In this document: in pieces, positions 11,339-20,934 of the stretch | How positions within the stretch are numbered: position 1 is the stretch's first letter | How the letters are laid out: the number at the start of each line of letters is the position of its first letter | Assembly: GCA_033807775.1 (NCBI GenBank) | Contig: CM066324.1 | Span: 131,307,501-131,371,500, forward strand | DNA: 64,000 nt | Direction of reading: 5' to 3' | From: Saussurea involucrata | Taxonomy: Eukaryota > Streptophyta > Magnoliopsida > Asterales > Asteraceae | The notes under the pieces: model-generated | Seen by the model: the letters and a program-made list of their open reading frames with translations, nothing else | Databases searched by the model: none | What the model was told of the DNA's origin: nothing | Translations under genes and position numbers: made by a program

Positions 11339-13208
11339 CTTTTGTTGTGATTTTAGGTTCATTTTTACATTTATCTTCTTATTTTTTCTTAATTTTTTTC
11401 AATGGAAACAGAGGTTTGTTTATGGCAATGGTTTTGAAGTTTTGATGCCAACGATGGTTCAATAATCAAATCATGCATGTATGTATTACAATCTATGACA
11501 CAACCACAACAAACTTCAATATGTTATTTTTAATGGTTATTTTTATTTTTTCAGGTTTATTTCGAGAAGACTAATCTGAGTATACATTTTTTTGACTTTT
11601 GTTGGGATTTTAGAGTTTTTTTTTCGTTTACTAATCATTTTAACCATGATTAAAATTAATATTTTTTTTATTTACACACTTAAATATAATAATATGTATA
11701 TCTTTATTTATATAACAATAGAATAAAATAAGAAATTGATTATATAATGTATATAAATAAAAATAAGATGAACATAATCACTAATCATGTGAATGTAACA
11801 ACTTTTAATGTATACATAAAAAAATCTTTATTGCCATCAATATACATAAATGAAATACATATAATAACTTACATGAATATAACTTATCACTTATTATTAT
11901 TTACATAATACTTCTATCTATGTATCTATATAAAGGACAATAATCCAAAGAAAATGTGATATTATGAGAGAGCTTGAAACATTAGTTATTATTTTCTCTA
12001 AAATTTTGAGTTTTTTTAAAACAAAAATATATCATTAAATAAATGAACATTTCATTTACTTTTTACAAGTTACATGTGAAATCTTATTATATACATATAT
12101 AGATTAATCAATATATAGGCTGATTTATATAACAAGTCTATATCTACATCTATATAAAGGAAAATCATCAAGAGATGATGTGACACATCCTAATACTTAG
12201 AATGCTTTCTCCATTTTTTTAGTGTGAAAAACAAACCGGTTTCCCATAAAGCATTGTCATCATGAACCTCCTTATTGGGATATTCCACACAATATTCATT
12301 TAAAAGTATAATGTATAATTTAATAGAAATAATAGTTTTCTTTGTTTTTATTAATTCTTTTAAGTGATGTCGATTCCGGTAAATAATAAATCTTATTACC
12401 TCTAAAACACAAGTTGTGATAGCGGCAAGTAGGGTTGTATTGTCATTGACGCAGTGTCAACTGTGAGTCCAAGACGTAATTACGTGCAAATTCGTTGGAA
12501 ACGTTAAAAAATGGGAGGGGGTGGTTGGAAGTTGTTGATTTATCTAAGTATAAAAATAGATTAATGCTTTAAATAGAGAACAAACCGGTGATCTTTCTCA
12601 AAACCAAAAATGAAGAACACGTATAAAAAGATTAAATTAGAACAACCAAACATATAAAATTAGAAATGATAACTTACTACAAACATTGATATATAAATTC
12701 TTTCGGTTTCATTTTTTAATTTAAGTTGAAATCAAACAAAGTTTTTTTGCAAAAAAAAGTTTATTAATGTGAGCCAACACTATGACTTGCTACAAAAGAA
12801 TGATCTCCTCATTTCATTTACACATTTCATTCTTTCAAACTTCTCCTTCTAACCATTGTGAGATAGCCAAATCAGATCACATTTCAAGATTTGATTAATA
12901 CTCAAATCACAATATGTCACTTCATTATCTTTTGGGTATTCCTTTAATATATATATTGAAGGTGTTTTAATCCTTCCATAAAAAATGAGAGGTATTATAT
13001 CGGATTATAATTCATTTTTATATATAGTTATATAATAAATTGGTAAATCAACGTCTTTGTGGTAACTAAATCTATATACGTCAAATTTGGTTAAGAGAAC
13101 AACCAAGAATTATCGTATAAAATACAACCAATAATGATGACTTGACATTATATAAAAGTTATTACTGATACATATGAAACTATTCGTAACAACACATTGT
13201 TATCAATA
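11339..13208. other. AT-rich spacer, no gene seen
   Basis: It holds Helitron-like starts near 11930 and 12150. No ORF with a recognisable domain. Confidence 0.5.
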
Positions 13209-13925
13209 TGTTGGGAACTGAAGATATGCCAAGTATGGTTAGTACTGCTAAGTCTACATTACTACTGCCAGGTCTTCGTTACTACTGCTGGGCAAGATTA
13301 CTACTGCTAGACGAAGTTAGTACTGCTAGACCAAGTTACTACTGCTAGACGAAGTTAGTGCTGCTAGACCAAATTACTACTGCTAGACATGGTTAGTACT
13401 GCTGAGCTGAGTTACTACTGCTTGAAGACTGTGAAGGTTAATACTGCTGAAGGTCGTTAATGCTGCTGAGCCAAATCATTGTTAATACTGCTGACTTGAT
13501 AAGTTTGGTATGCGATACTGTTGGAGACAAAGAAGGAATTGATCAAGATATGTTTAACGAAGATTCAGAAGATCAATTTACTTTTGATAGTTATCTTGTA
13601 ATTACTTTTGTATATATAGTATTGATAGATAGCTATTAAATGACAGACGATAGAAGATAGATAGTATACAGAATTCGATATTCATTCAAGAGTGAATTAA
13701 CCTCAAGATTATAGATCCTATTTCTAGAGAAGTAGAAATCGTCTTGTTGAGCCTGTTCAACAAGATTGAGGTTTGGTGTAAAACTTGTGAAGTAATACAG
13801 TTTGATATATACAGTGTATTGAATTTCTATTGATTGTTCATTAATTGATTTAGAGTTCTATTCCGCAAGATTCTCTAAATTCTGTTTCTAAGAAGTTTAA
13901 TTCTTGTTAAGAATCGATCCTGACA
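13209..13925 (+). repeat. 5' LTR (717 bp) with a motif array upstream of a TATA box
   Basis: It starts TGTTGGGAACTG and ends CTGACA. About 13 copies of a motif of the form RTTAVTRCTGCY fill 13238-13495, each roughly 15-30 bp from the next. TATATATA at 13611-13618 is the likely TATA box. Confidence 0.93.
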
Positions 13926-13927
13926 AG

Positions 13928-13940
13928 TGGTATCAGAGCC
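13928..13940 (+). other. Primer binding site for initiator Met-tRNA
   Basis: TGGTATCAGAGCC begins two bases after the LTR and is the standard complement of the plant initiator Met-tRNA 3' end. Confidence 0.93.
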
Positions 13941-13957
13941 TTGGTATCTTAGAAGCT

Positions 13958-15742
13958 ATGGACAACTCAATGGATTCTCACAGTACTCTTGTTTCAAAGG
14001 TTCCCATGCTCAAACCCAATAAATTTGACATGTGGAAACTGAGAATCAAGCAGTACATTCTTCTTATTAATTATGCACTATGGGACATCATAGAAAATGG
14101 CCCATGTAATGAAGGAAAGATTGGAGAAGATGATGCAGGCTTTGACCAGTCCAAGGTTGAGTGTTATAAGTGTCACAAGATGGGACACTTTGCCAGAGAA
14201 TGCAGAAGTGGAGGATCACAACAACAGGCTCCAAAAGGAAACCAAAACAGAAGCTCCTCTCAAGCCCTTGTTTCTCAACAAGGAATGGGATTTGATTGGA
14301 GTGATCAAGCTGAGGAAGCCTGTCAGAATCAAGCTCTTATGGCAGAAGTATCTGATATTCCCACTGAGGTACAATCTAAACTCTGTTCTCAAGCTTGCAT
14401 TGATGCTGTTAAAAGATATAGGGATCACAATCAGGGTATGTGTGATGACCTTAAGAGGCTAGAGAAAGATGTGAAAGATTATGTTAGGATTGTAGAAAGG
14501 TTTGAGGAACAGATTAGAGCTTTTCAAGCTAATGAACTTCAACACCACTATGATACTAACTATTGGAAGTGGGAGAAGAATGAGTATGAGATTAAGCTGA
14601 AAGTGTCTGGGGAGGAGAATGAGAAATTAAAAGAAGAGCTTGAGAAGGTTAAACTTGATGTTGAAAAGTTTACCTGTGCTTCTAAAACCATGGACACCAT
14701 CATTAAAGCACAAATCCATGACAAGATGAAAGTAGGGATATGGTACAATACCACACCTCCACCCTACAATAACAACTACATACCTCCCAAGTCTGATTTG
14801 TTAGAGACCAAGGATAGAAAGGAACCTGAATTAAAGATTAATATAGATCCTTGTGAAAAAGAAATAGTTGTTGAGGATGAGACTGACAAAGTAGACTCTG
14901 ATGAGGAATGTGAGAGTCCATGTGTCAAGAACACTGAGATCAAAAGGACTGAAGAGAAAAAGGGAGTCCATTACAAACAGACCACAGTTGTGGCTCCCAA
15001 TACCTGTAAACATTGTTCTTGTAAGAAATCTCAAGAGCTCAAGCCCCAAAAACATGATAATCAGAGGGGAAATCAAAGGAACTGGAATAACCAGTGGGCT
15101 ATGAGACAAGGAGTTGACCTGAACAGAATCAACAGGCCAAAACCTTGTTTCATCTGTGGTAAGCTAAATCACTTAGCCAAACACTGTTATTTCAATCCAG
15201 TTAACCAAAGGTTTAATGCTCAAAGATATTTTCAAAAACCTGCTGGTTACAGAAAGAGTGAGGGATATAAAAAGTCTGTGAGGAAAGTTGTGGCAAAGAA
15301 ACAAGTTAAAACCATAAGCCACATGAAAAAGGCAGAAACAGAAAGTGTTAGAGTATGGATGCCTAAAGGTACTAATGATAATACTGCCAACTCAGTTAGT
15401 ACTGCTAACAATGTTAGTACTGCAGGAAGCAATAATGTTACTAGCAGTGTTAGTACTGCTAACACAGTTAGTACTTCTTCAACAATTAATACTGCTTCCA
15501 GTGTTAGTACTGCTAAGTTTGTTAATACTGCTGAGAAGGCTAGTACTTCTGGAAGCAATGTTAGTGCTGCCAAAGTTAGCACTTCTACATCAGTTAGTAC
15601 TGCTTCTAGACCTATCATCAAAACAAAGTACTCAAGCACTGATGTTCCTCACTTTGACAAGCTCATCAAAACAGAATGTAAGTATTTTGATGATCAAGGG
15701 AGACCCAAGACCACTATGGCTTGGGTCCCTAACAAAAACTAA
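13958..15742 (+). CDS. Gag-like polyprotein (594 aa) with two CCHC zinc knuckles
   Basis: The first ATG after the PBS is at 13958; the same frame is open into the LTR but has no earlier ATG outside it. Residues 1-48 match the start of a Copia Gag (KPNKFDMWKLRI, then ALWDIIENGP). The sequence then jumps to CYKCHKMGHFAREC at residues 69-82, so most of the usual capsid domain is deleted. A coiled-coil, Glu/Lys-rich middle follows (about 170-260), then a second knuckle CFICGKLNHLAKHC at 397-410. Residues about 480-550 are a Ser/Thr/Ala/Val-rich linker made of repeated VSTA units encoded by GTTAGTACTGCT. The end (RPKTTMAWVPNKN) is typical of Copia Gag just before the protease. RNA packaging is the likely role, but with the capsid region missing it probably depends on a helper Gag. 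Confidence 0.85.
   Translation: MDNSMDSHSTLVSKVPMLKPNKFDMWKLRIKQYILLINYALWDIIENGPCNEGKIGEDDAGFDQSKVECYKCHKMGHFARECRSGGSQQQAPKGNQNRSSSQALVSQQGMGFDWSDQAEEACQNQALMAEVSDIPTEVQSKLCSQACIDAVKRYRDHNQGMCDDLKRLEKDVKDYVRIVERFEEQIRAFQANELQHHYDTNYWKWEKNEYEIKLKVSGEENEKLKEELEKVKLDVEKFTCASKTMDTIIKAQIHDKMKVGIWYNTTPPPYNNNYIPPKSDLLETKDRKEPELKINIDPCEKEIVVEDETDKVDSDEECESPCVKNTEIKRTEEKKGVHYKQTTVVAPNTCKHCSCKKSQELKPQKHDNQRGNQRNWNNQWAMRQGVDLNRINRPKPCFICGKLNHLAKHCYFNPVNQRFNAQRYFQKPAGYRKSEGYKKSVRKVVAKKQVKTISHMKKAETESVRVWMPKGTNDNTANSVSTANNVSTAGSNNVTSSVSTANTVSTSSTINTASSVSTAKFVNTAEKASTSGSNVSAAKVSTSTSVSTASRPIIKTKYSSTDVPHFDKLIKTECKYFDDQGRPKTTMAWVPNKN
15390..15610 (+). repeat. In-frame copies of GTTARTRCTGCT inside gag
   Basis: About ten copies or near-copies of the element's motif lie in the 3' part of gag and are read as VSTA, VNTA or VSAA. 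They do not form an even tandem repeat; they alternate with unrelated short segments. Confidence 0.85.
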
Positions 15743-15795
15743 TTGATTTATCAGATGTGCAGGGCAACCAACAGCTCAAGGGGAAGAGTATTTAG

Positions 15796-15905
15796 CATGT
15801 TGACAATGGTTGCTCTAGGCACATGACAGGTAACATGGCCTGCCTTCAATATTTCAAATGAATTGATGGAGGACATGCTACTTTTGAAAATAATCCCGCA
15901 GAAGG
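15796..15905 (+). pseudogene. Protease remnant
   Basis: A frame reading HVDNGCSRHMTGN recalls the Copia aspartic protease active site, but has Asn where Ser or Thr normally follows the catalytic Asp, and a TGA lies 20 codons in. The rest of Pol has been deleted. No active enzyme is expected. Confidence 0.7.
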
Positions 15906-15997
15906 TAAGAGAAGTGGTAAAAGTGATGTGTAAGATGACATTTGAGGATTTGACAAGTGATGCACAGTGCAGAGTTACTACTGCCTGTGTTCCAGTA

Positions 15998-16462
15998 GTT
16001 AATACTGCTTGTGTAGTTAATACTGCTTTGCAGTTAATACTGCTCAGTAGTTAATACTGCTAGTGCAGTTAATACTGCTCAGTAGTTAATACTGCTCAGT
16101 AGTTAATACTGCTCAGTAGTTAATACTGCTCAGTAGTTAATACTGCTTGTGTAGTTAATACTGCTTTGCAGTTAATACTGCTCAGTAGTTAATACTGCTC
16201 AGTAGTTAATATTGCTCAGTAGTTAATACTGCTTGTGTAGTTAATACTGCTTTGCAGTTAATACTGCTCAGTAGTTAATACTGCTAGTGTTCAGTTAATA
16301 CTGCTCAGTAGTTAATACTGCTAGTGCTCAGTTAATACTGCTCAGTAGTTAATACTGCTAGTGCAGTTAATACTGCTAGGTAGTTAATACTGCTTGGTAG
16401 TTAATGCTGCTTGGTAGTTAATACTGCTCGGTAGTTAATACTGCTAGGTAGTTAATACTGCT
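15998..16462 (+). repeat. Array of about 27 GTTAATACTGCT units, 17-18 bp period
   Basis: Units read AGTTAATACTGCT followed by a variable 4-5 base tail such as CAGT, TGTGT, TTGC, AGTGC or AGGT. Two units are variant (ATTGCT, AATGCT). The array ends 17 bp before a TATA box. The same core motif is present in the LTR, gag and accessory ORF of this element. Confidence 0.95.
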
Positions 16463-16479
16463 TTTGATAATCTAGGGCA

Positions 16480-16601
16480 TATAAATACCCCTGTGTGCCC
16501 GCCCAAGTTCATAACGACTCTTCGCATTTACTTCTTCTCTCTCGTTCTAACCTTGTCTCCCCAGAATCTCTGTGCTTTTCTTTCAAGAATCCTCAGGAAT
16601 C
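16480..16601 (+). promoter_or_regulatory. Candidate internal promoter and 5' leader of the accessory ORF
   Basis: TATAAATA at 16480-16487 is a textbook TATA box. The following 110 bases are a leader-like, CT-rich sequence (CTTCTTCTCTCTCG near 16532) without an ATG until 16602. A transcript start near 16510 would give a leader of about 90 bases. Confidence 0.65.
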
Positions 16602-19313
16602 ATGGAGTTTGTGGATGAGCACAATGAAATAGCCATGCTTCAGAAGCCGAAACAAGCTGCGGGATTCCACGATATAGTCGATTTTCTCAAATCCTCGCAC
16701 ATCTCCTATGCCCTAACGGTGAGCCCAACAATCTATATCGAACATCAGACACAATTTTGGGAGAATGCCACTGTTAGTTTAGAAGAAGGGCAGAAAACCA
16801 TTCGAACAAGGGTTTGTGATAAACCCTTGAAAGTCACTGAAGAGGTTATTCGCATCTCTCTTCAGTTGAATGATGCTTCAGGTATATCTTCTATTCCTAA
16901 TGAAGAACTCTTTTCTACTTTACAAAGAATGGGGTATGAATGTCCCATTGGTGTTTTTAAATTCTACAAGTCAAAATTTTTCAACCAATGGAGATTTCTT
17001 GTTCATACCCTGATGCACTGTATTTCCAAGAAAACTACTGGATGGAGTGAGTTCAGCAGTCCCATTGCATATGCCTTGGTCTGCTTATCCACTGCCAGAA
17101 AGTACAATTTCTCAGCAATGATCTTTAATGATCTTGTATCAAACTTGGAATCCAAAAAGAGCTTTTACATGTATCCAAGGTTTGTGCAAGAAGTTATTAC
17201 CAAGGAATTGATGGACTTACCTCAGTTTACTGAGGTATATGTACCCAAATCCCCTAAAGGGAAGGTTTTTTCAAATATGAAAAGACTTCCTAGGGACTCG
17301 GAAGGAGTTGACACACCATTGTTCTCTACAATGATGGTTGTGTCCCACCCCTCTGAAGGTATGGCATCAGGATCACGGCCCTCATTAGATCAACCCACTG
17401 ATGACCAATCCCAACCTTCCATCTCAAAAGAAATCCCTCAGTCCATTCTTGAACAACCCACTCCCACAATCACCAAAAGGTTTCAAAGAAGAAAGGTGCA
17501 CAAGGTTCCTTCCCTTGATGTACCTACTCAGAGCCCTAAGCCTTTAAGCCCTCAGTTGGAGCATTCTCCAATTGAGAATATCAACAGGGAAACCACAGGG
17601 GTGTCTCCCAACCCCAAGAAGGTGGTCTCTAAGGAGAAGGATGACCATATGGGTGCTAAGGATGCCACTACTTCTGCTAGCACAGAGAAGGACAGTGGTA
17701 ACATAAATAAGACCTTCCACATGGCAACTCTAAATGAGAAATCATTAGGAGGACCCAGGTGCCAAGAAACCAAGGGGGCAGGTAGTGCTTCTGCTAGGCA
17801 GAAGGCTTCTGCTGAAACTTCCAAGGATCCTTTAAAGAAGGTAAACACTTCTAAACAAGGTGAGGATAGATATAACTATGAGGAATTGATGGAAACCATA
17901 GGGAATATCAACTTGGATGTTATGGCACAAAAGAAAGAGATTGAGCAACTTAAGACTGTGGTCACCTACCAACAGTCTCAAATTGAGAAGCTCAAAAAGA
18001 TGGTCACCAAGTTGCTGAACAGAAAGAAAAAGGAAAGATTTGTGCTGAGAAGAAGAACTTCAACTGATGATGCTCCCAAAAAGGGGGAGTCAGAGTCAGA
18101 AGCAGAACTGAAAATGAAGGGTCCACAAATTGAGGGGGAGACTGTTCACATAGAGACTGAGATGGAAATGGATTATGCACAGAATAAGGGGGAGACAGAA
18201 AAGGGGGAAGAGTGTGTTAAAGCAGCAGAAACCACAGCAGCAGAAACCACAGCAGCAGAAACTGTTAATGCTGCTGAGTTTGAACAAGCAGGAGAAACAG
18301 TTAATGCTGCTGAAGACCTTACAGAGAAAGAACCTGAAATTGAAGTAGCAGCAGAAACTGTTAATGCTGCTGACTCTAAGCAAGTAGCAGAAACAGTTAA
18401 TGCTGCTCAATCTACAGAGAAAGCAGAAACTGTAACAGAGAAGCTTACAGTAGAAGAAGTGGAGGTTGCAGAGGCTTTAATCAAAGCCAAACATGATACA
18501 CCTCCAAATGCCAAGAAACAGGAAGAACCTAAGGATGCAAAGATGGTTTTCAGCAGAAAGAGAACAAAGTCTGTGGCCACTAAAAAGAAGTGTGTAAAGA
18601 AGCAAAAGGCAGAACCTGTTGAGAAACCAGTGGTAGAAGAGAAAGAAAAGGAAGATGTTGCCAAGGATGAAGGACAAGGAGATAGCAAGACAGGTCAATC
18701 CAGTAAGGCACAATCACTTAGCAATGAACAGTGTGACTTGTACATCACTATGGTTGATGCTGAACCAATGAAAGTGACTCCATTAGACTCAAAGCCTCCT
18801 GAAATCAGTCACTGGGATACATTGATAGATGAAAGAAAGGAGTATATCAGACTCAAGAGAGCTGATGGGCAGTTTGAAGTCTACAGAACATGGGGACAAG
18901 TCATAAGAAAATGCTCAAGATCTGACCTGGAAGAGATGTTCAAAGTAGGCATGCAGATCTATGGCAACATGTTGACAGAAAGAGGTATGTCTATCACAAA
19001 GATGGTGTTAGAATACCTATGCCTAATGTTCAGACCAGAAGTAGTTCAGCACATAACAGCAAGACCTTTTCAAGCAGTAACCCACTGGATGCTCTATGAA
19101 AATTGTGGAGTGTATGTTATATCAATTGACAACACATATCAGGAGTATTATCTGGTGGATGAAATATACAATCACAGCATGAAGAGGCTGCAAGGAATGT
19201 TACATACTAAGCTGACCTGCAACAAGGATTCAGCAATGGGTAGATTCTTGGTAAAAAGAATTCTCAATCAGAGTCTAGGTTTAAGTCCTAATCTGTGTGT
19301 ACATGATGACTAA
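16602..19313 (+). CDS. Accessory protein of Copia-type element (903 aa), intact
   Basis: The ATG at 16602 follows the promoter-like region; the frame extends 30 bases further upstream without another ATG. Residues 1-220 form a globular domain containing QTQFWENA and RMGYE, with QWRFLVHTLMHC (about 139-150), which resembles the N-terminus of the accessory protein at 2582-6622. Residues 230-420 are Pro/Ser-rich and disordered. A coiled coil lies near 445-480, then basic and acidic Ala/Glu-rich repeats (VNAAE units, about 550-610) encoded by GTTAATGCTGCT. The C-terminal domain (about 720-900) has an RADG motif and an HWMLYENCGVYV segment. No signal peptide or membrane segment is seen. The unbroken 2.7 kb frame, in an element that lost Pol, suggests it is under selection or very recently copied. 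Function unknown. Confidence 0.85.
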   Translation: MEFVDEHNEIAMLQKPKQAAGFHDIVDFLKSSHISYALTVSPTIYIEHQTQFWENATVSLEEGQKTIRTRVCDKPLKVTEEVIRISLQLNDASGISSIPNEELFSTLQRMGYECPIGVFKFYKSKFFNQWRFLVHTLMHCISKKTTGWSEFSSPIAYALVCLSTARKYNFSAMIFNDLVSNLESKKSFYMYPRFVQEVITKELMDLPQFTEVYVPKSPKGKVFSNMKRLPRDSEGVDTPLFSTMMVVSHPSEGMASGSRPSLDQPTDDQSQPSISKEIPQSILEQPTPTITKRFQRRKVHKVPSLDVPTQSPKPLSPQLEHSPIENINRETTGVSPNPKKVVSKEKDDHMGAKDATTSASTEKDSGNINKTFHMATLNEKSLGGPRCQETKGAGSASARQKASAETSKDPLKKVNTSKQGEDRYNYEELMETIGNINLDVMAQKKEIEQLKTVVTYQQSQIEKLKKMVTKLLNRKKKERFVLRRRTSTDDAPKKGESESEAELKMKGPQIEGETVHIETEMEMDYAQNKGETEKGEECVKAAETTAAETTAAETVNAAEFEQAGETVNAAEDLTEKEPEIEVAAETVNAADSKQVAETVNAAQSTEKAETVTEKLTVEEVEVAEALIKAKHDTPPNAKKQEEPKDAKMVFSRKRTKSVATKKKCVKKQKAEPVEKPVVEEKEKEDVAKDEGQGDSKTGQSSKAQSLSNEQCDLYITMVDAEPMKVTPLDSKPPEISHWDTLIDERKEYIRLKRADGQFEVYRTWGQVIRKCSRSDLEEMFKVGMQIYGNMLTERGMSITKMVLEYLCLMFRPEVVQHITARPFQAVTHWMLYENCGVYVISIDNTYQEYYLVDEIYNHSMKRLQGMLHTKLTCNKDSAMGRFLVKRILNQSLGLSPNLCVHDD

Positions 19314-19363
19314 GTTTTGGAAGCATCATCTGAAGAACTTGACTTCTTTTCCTAAAAGTCAAG

Positions 19364-19375
19364 TTAGGGGGAGAT
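19364..19375 (+). other. Polypurine tract of the Pol-less Copia element
   Basis: TTAGGGGGAGAT immediately precedes the 3' LTR. Confidence 0.85.
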
Positions 19376-20117
19376 TGTTGGGAACTGAAGATATGCCAAG
19401 TATGGTTAGTACTGCTAAGTCTACATTACTACTGCCAGGTCTTCGTTACTACTGCTGGGCAAGATTACTACTGCTAGACGAAGTTAGTACTGCTAGACCA
19501 AGTTACTACTGCTAGACGAAGTTAGTGCTGCTAGACCAAATTACTACTGCTAGACATGGTTAGTACTGCTGAGCTGAGTTACTACTGCTTGAGGACTGTG
19601 AAGGTTAATACTGCTGAAGGTCGTTAATGCTGCTGAGCCAAATCATCATTAATGCTGCTGAGCCAAATCATTGTTAATACTGCTGACTTGATAAGTTTGG
19701 TATGCGATACTGTTGGAGACAAAGAAGGAATTGATCAAGATATGTTTAACGAAGATTCAGAAGATCAATTTACTTTTGATAGTTATCTTGTAATTACTTT
19801 TGTATATATAGTATTGATAGATAGCTATTAAATGACAGACGATAGAAGATAGATAGTATACAGAATTCGATATTCATTCAAGAGTGAATTAACCTCAAGA
19901 TTATAGATCCTATTTCTAGAGAAGTAGAAATCGTCTTGTTGAGCCTGTTCAACAAGATTGAGGTTTGGTGTAAAACTTGTGAAGTAATACAGTTTGATAT
20001 ATACAGTGTATTGAATTTCTATTGATTGTTCATTAATTGATTTAGAGTTCTATTCCGCAAGATTCTCTAAATTCTGTTTCTAAGAAGTTTAATTCTTATT
20101 AAGAATCGATCCTGACA
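19376..20117 (+). repeat. 3' LTR (742 bp)
   Basis: Matches the 5' LTR apart from two base changes (near 19593 and 20096) and an extra 25 bp copy of a GTTAATGCTGCTGAGCC unit near 19640. The TATA box is at 19803-19810. Confidence 0.93.
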
Positions 20118-20490
20118 CAATATATGAAAATGAAGCACTTATCGAAATACATTCTTCATTTTAAAGTGTATCTTATTAATAATCAAATAAAGAATTACGT
20201 TTTATGCTAACTACGACAATTGTTTCTTTAAAAAACTTATTAGTATCGTGCAATGCACTAGACCCATACTAGTATACTAAAACTCTAAACCCTAAAAAGA
20301 TAATTAATTATATAATCAAATAATGGGATCTGATCACTCGTAAGTTGCTTCAAAAAAAAATCACTCGTAAGTCGTAACCCATCAGCCAGAAACAGATAAC
20401 AAATAACGGCCCAGTCACAACAAATAGTCGTCAGCCCATTATTTTTTTAGTCTCAGGCTTAGTTTTTTTTAATGGTGGATGTTTGGACCT
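20118..20490. other. Spacer with Helitron-like 3' end
   Basis: AT-rich; the hairpin plus CTAG end near 20240-20275 is the only structure noted. Confidence 0.5.
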
Positions 20491-20934
20491 AAGGGTGGAA
20501 ACCAGCCGAGTCGAGTCGAGTAGTAGGTTATTCGAGCCGAGCTTGAAAAATTAATATCAAGCTTTCGGAATATTTTTTCAATGTTTGAGCTCGAGCTCAA
20601 TGCTCGTTTATGAGCTTGAATTCGAGATCGATTAACTCGTTTATTTACTCAAACTCGATGATATTTATATTTTGATTTATAATTTGTAAATATATATATA
20701 AATAGGTCTAGTTCGAAAAGGAGTATGCTCGAATGGCTCGACTCGACTCGTAAAGTTTAATCGAGCTTTCAAACGAGCCGAGTCGAACATTGGTGTTATG
20801 GAGCTCGACTTGTTAAGTTAAGCGGGTTTAATTTGTATTTGAGATCAACTCAAGCTCGATAAACTGTTAGCCTCGAGTTCAAAATAAACAAGCTCGAATA
20901 GCTTGTTAAAAGCTCGACTCGTTTACACCCCTAT
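20491..20934. mobile_element. hAT-like MITE
   Basis: The ends are complementary (start AAGGGTGGAAACCAGCCGAG, end in CGACTCGTTTACACCCCTAT). Subterminal CGAGTCGAG and CTCGAGC repeats lie in both halves. Imperfect 8 bp flanking repeats TTGGACCT (20483) and TTAGACCT (20935) fit a hAT target-site duplication with one change. Confidence 0.65.

Larger units (their letters stand above)
13209..20117 (+). mobile_element. Complete, young, non-autonomous Copia-type element lacking most of Pol
   Basis: Two LTRs (13209-13925 and 19376-20117) flank a 5.4 kb interior, and a 5 bp target-site duplication CAATA is present at 13204-13208 and 20118-20122. The PBS matches initiator Met-tRNA. The interior encodes Gag, a broken protease remnant, a tandem array, a promoter-like region and a 903-residue accessory protein. 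Integrase, RT and RNase H are absent. By eye the LTRs differ at two bases plus one 25 bp duplication in the 3' copy, so insertion is recent and must have relied on enzymes from a relative. Confidence 0.93.
10525..20275 (+). mobile_element. Candidate Helitron containing a nested Copia element
   Basis: Near 10528 a start like ATATATTAAAAGAGAAAACC resembles plant Helitron 5' ends, and similar TCTATATAAAGGA starts occur near 11930 and 12150, suggesting several nested or related copies. At 20240-20275 there is a GTGCAATGCAC hairpin followed after about 10 bases by CTAGT, the usual Helitron 3' end. The Copia element at 13209-20117 sits inside. No Rep/helicase ORF is present, so any Helitron here is non-autonomous. 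Boundaries are inferred from ends only. Confidence 0.35.

Noticed and set aside
15998..16462. CRISPR-like regular array
   Set aside because: Units of 17-18 bp with 4-5 base tails, plant retroelement context, motif shared with LTR and coding parts; no spacers or cas genes.
14831..18713. Antisense ORFs opposite gag and the accessory ORF
   Set aside because: Shadows of low-complexity coding sequence, no promoter or domain.
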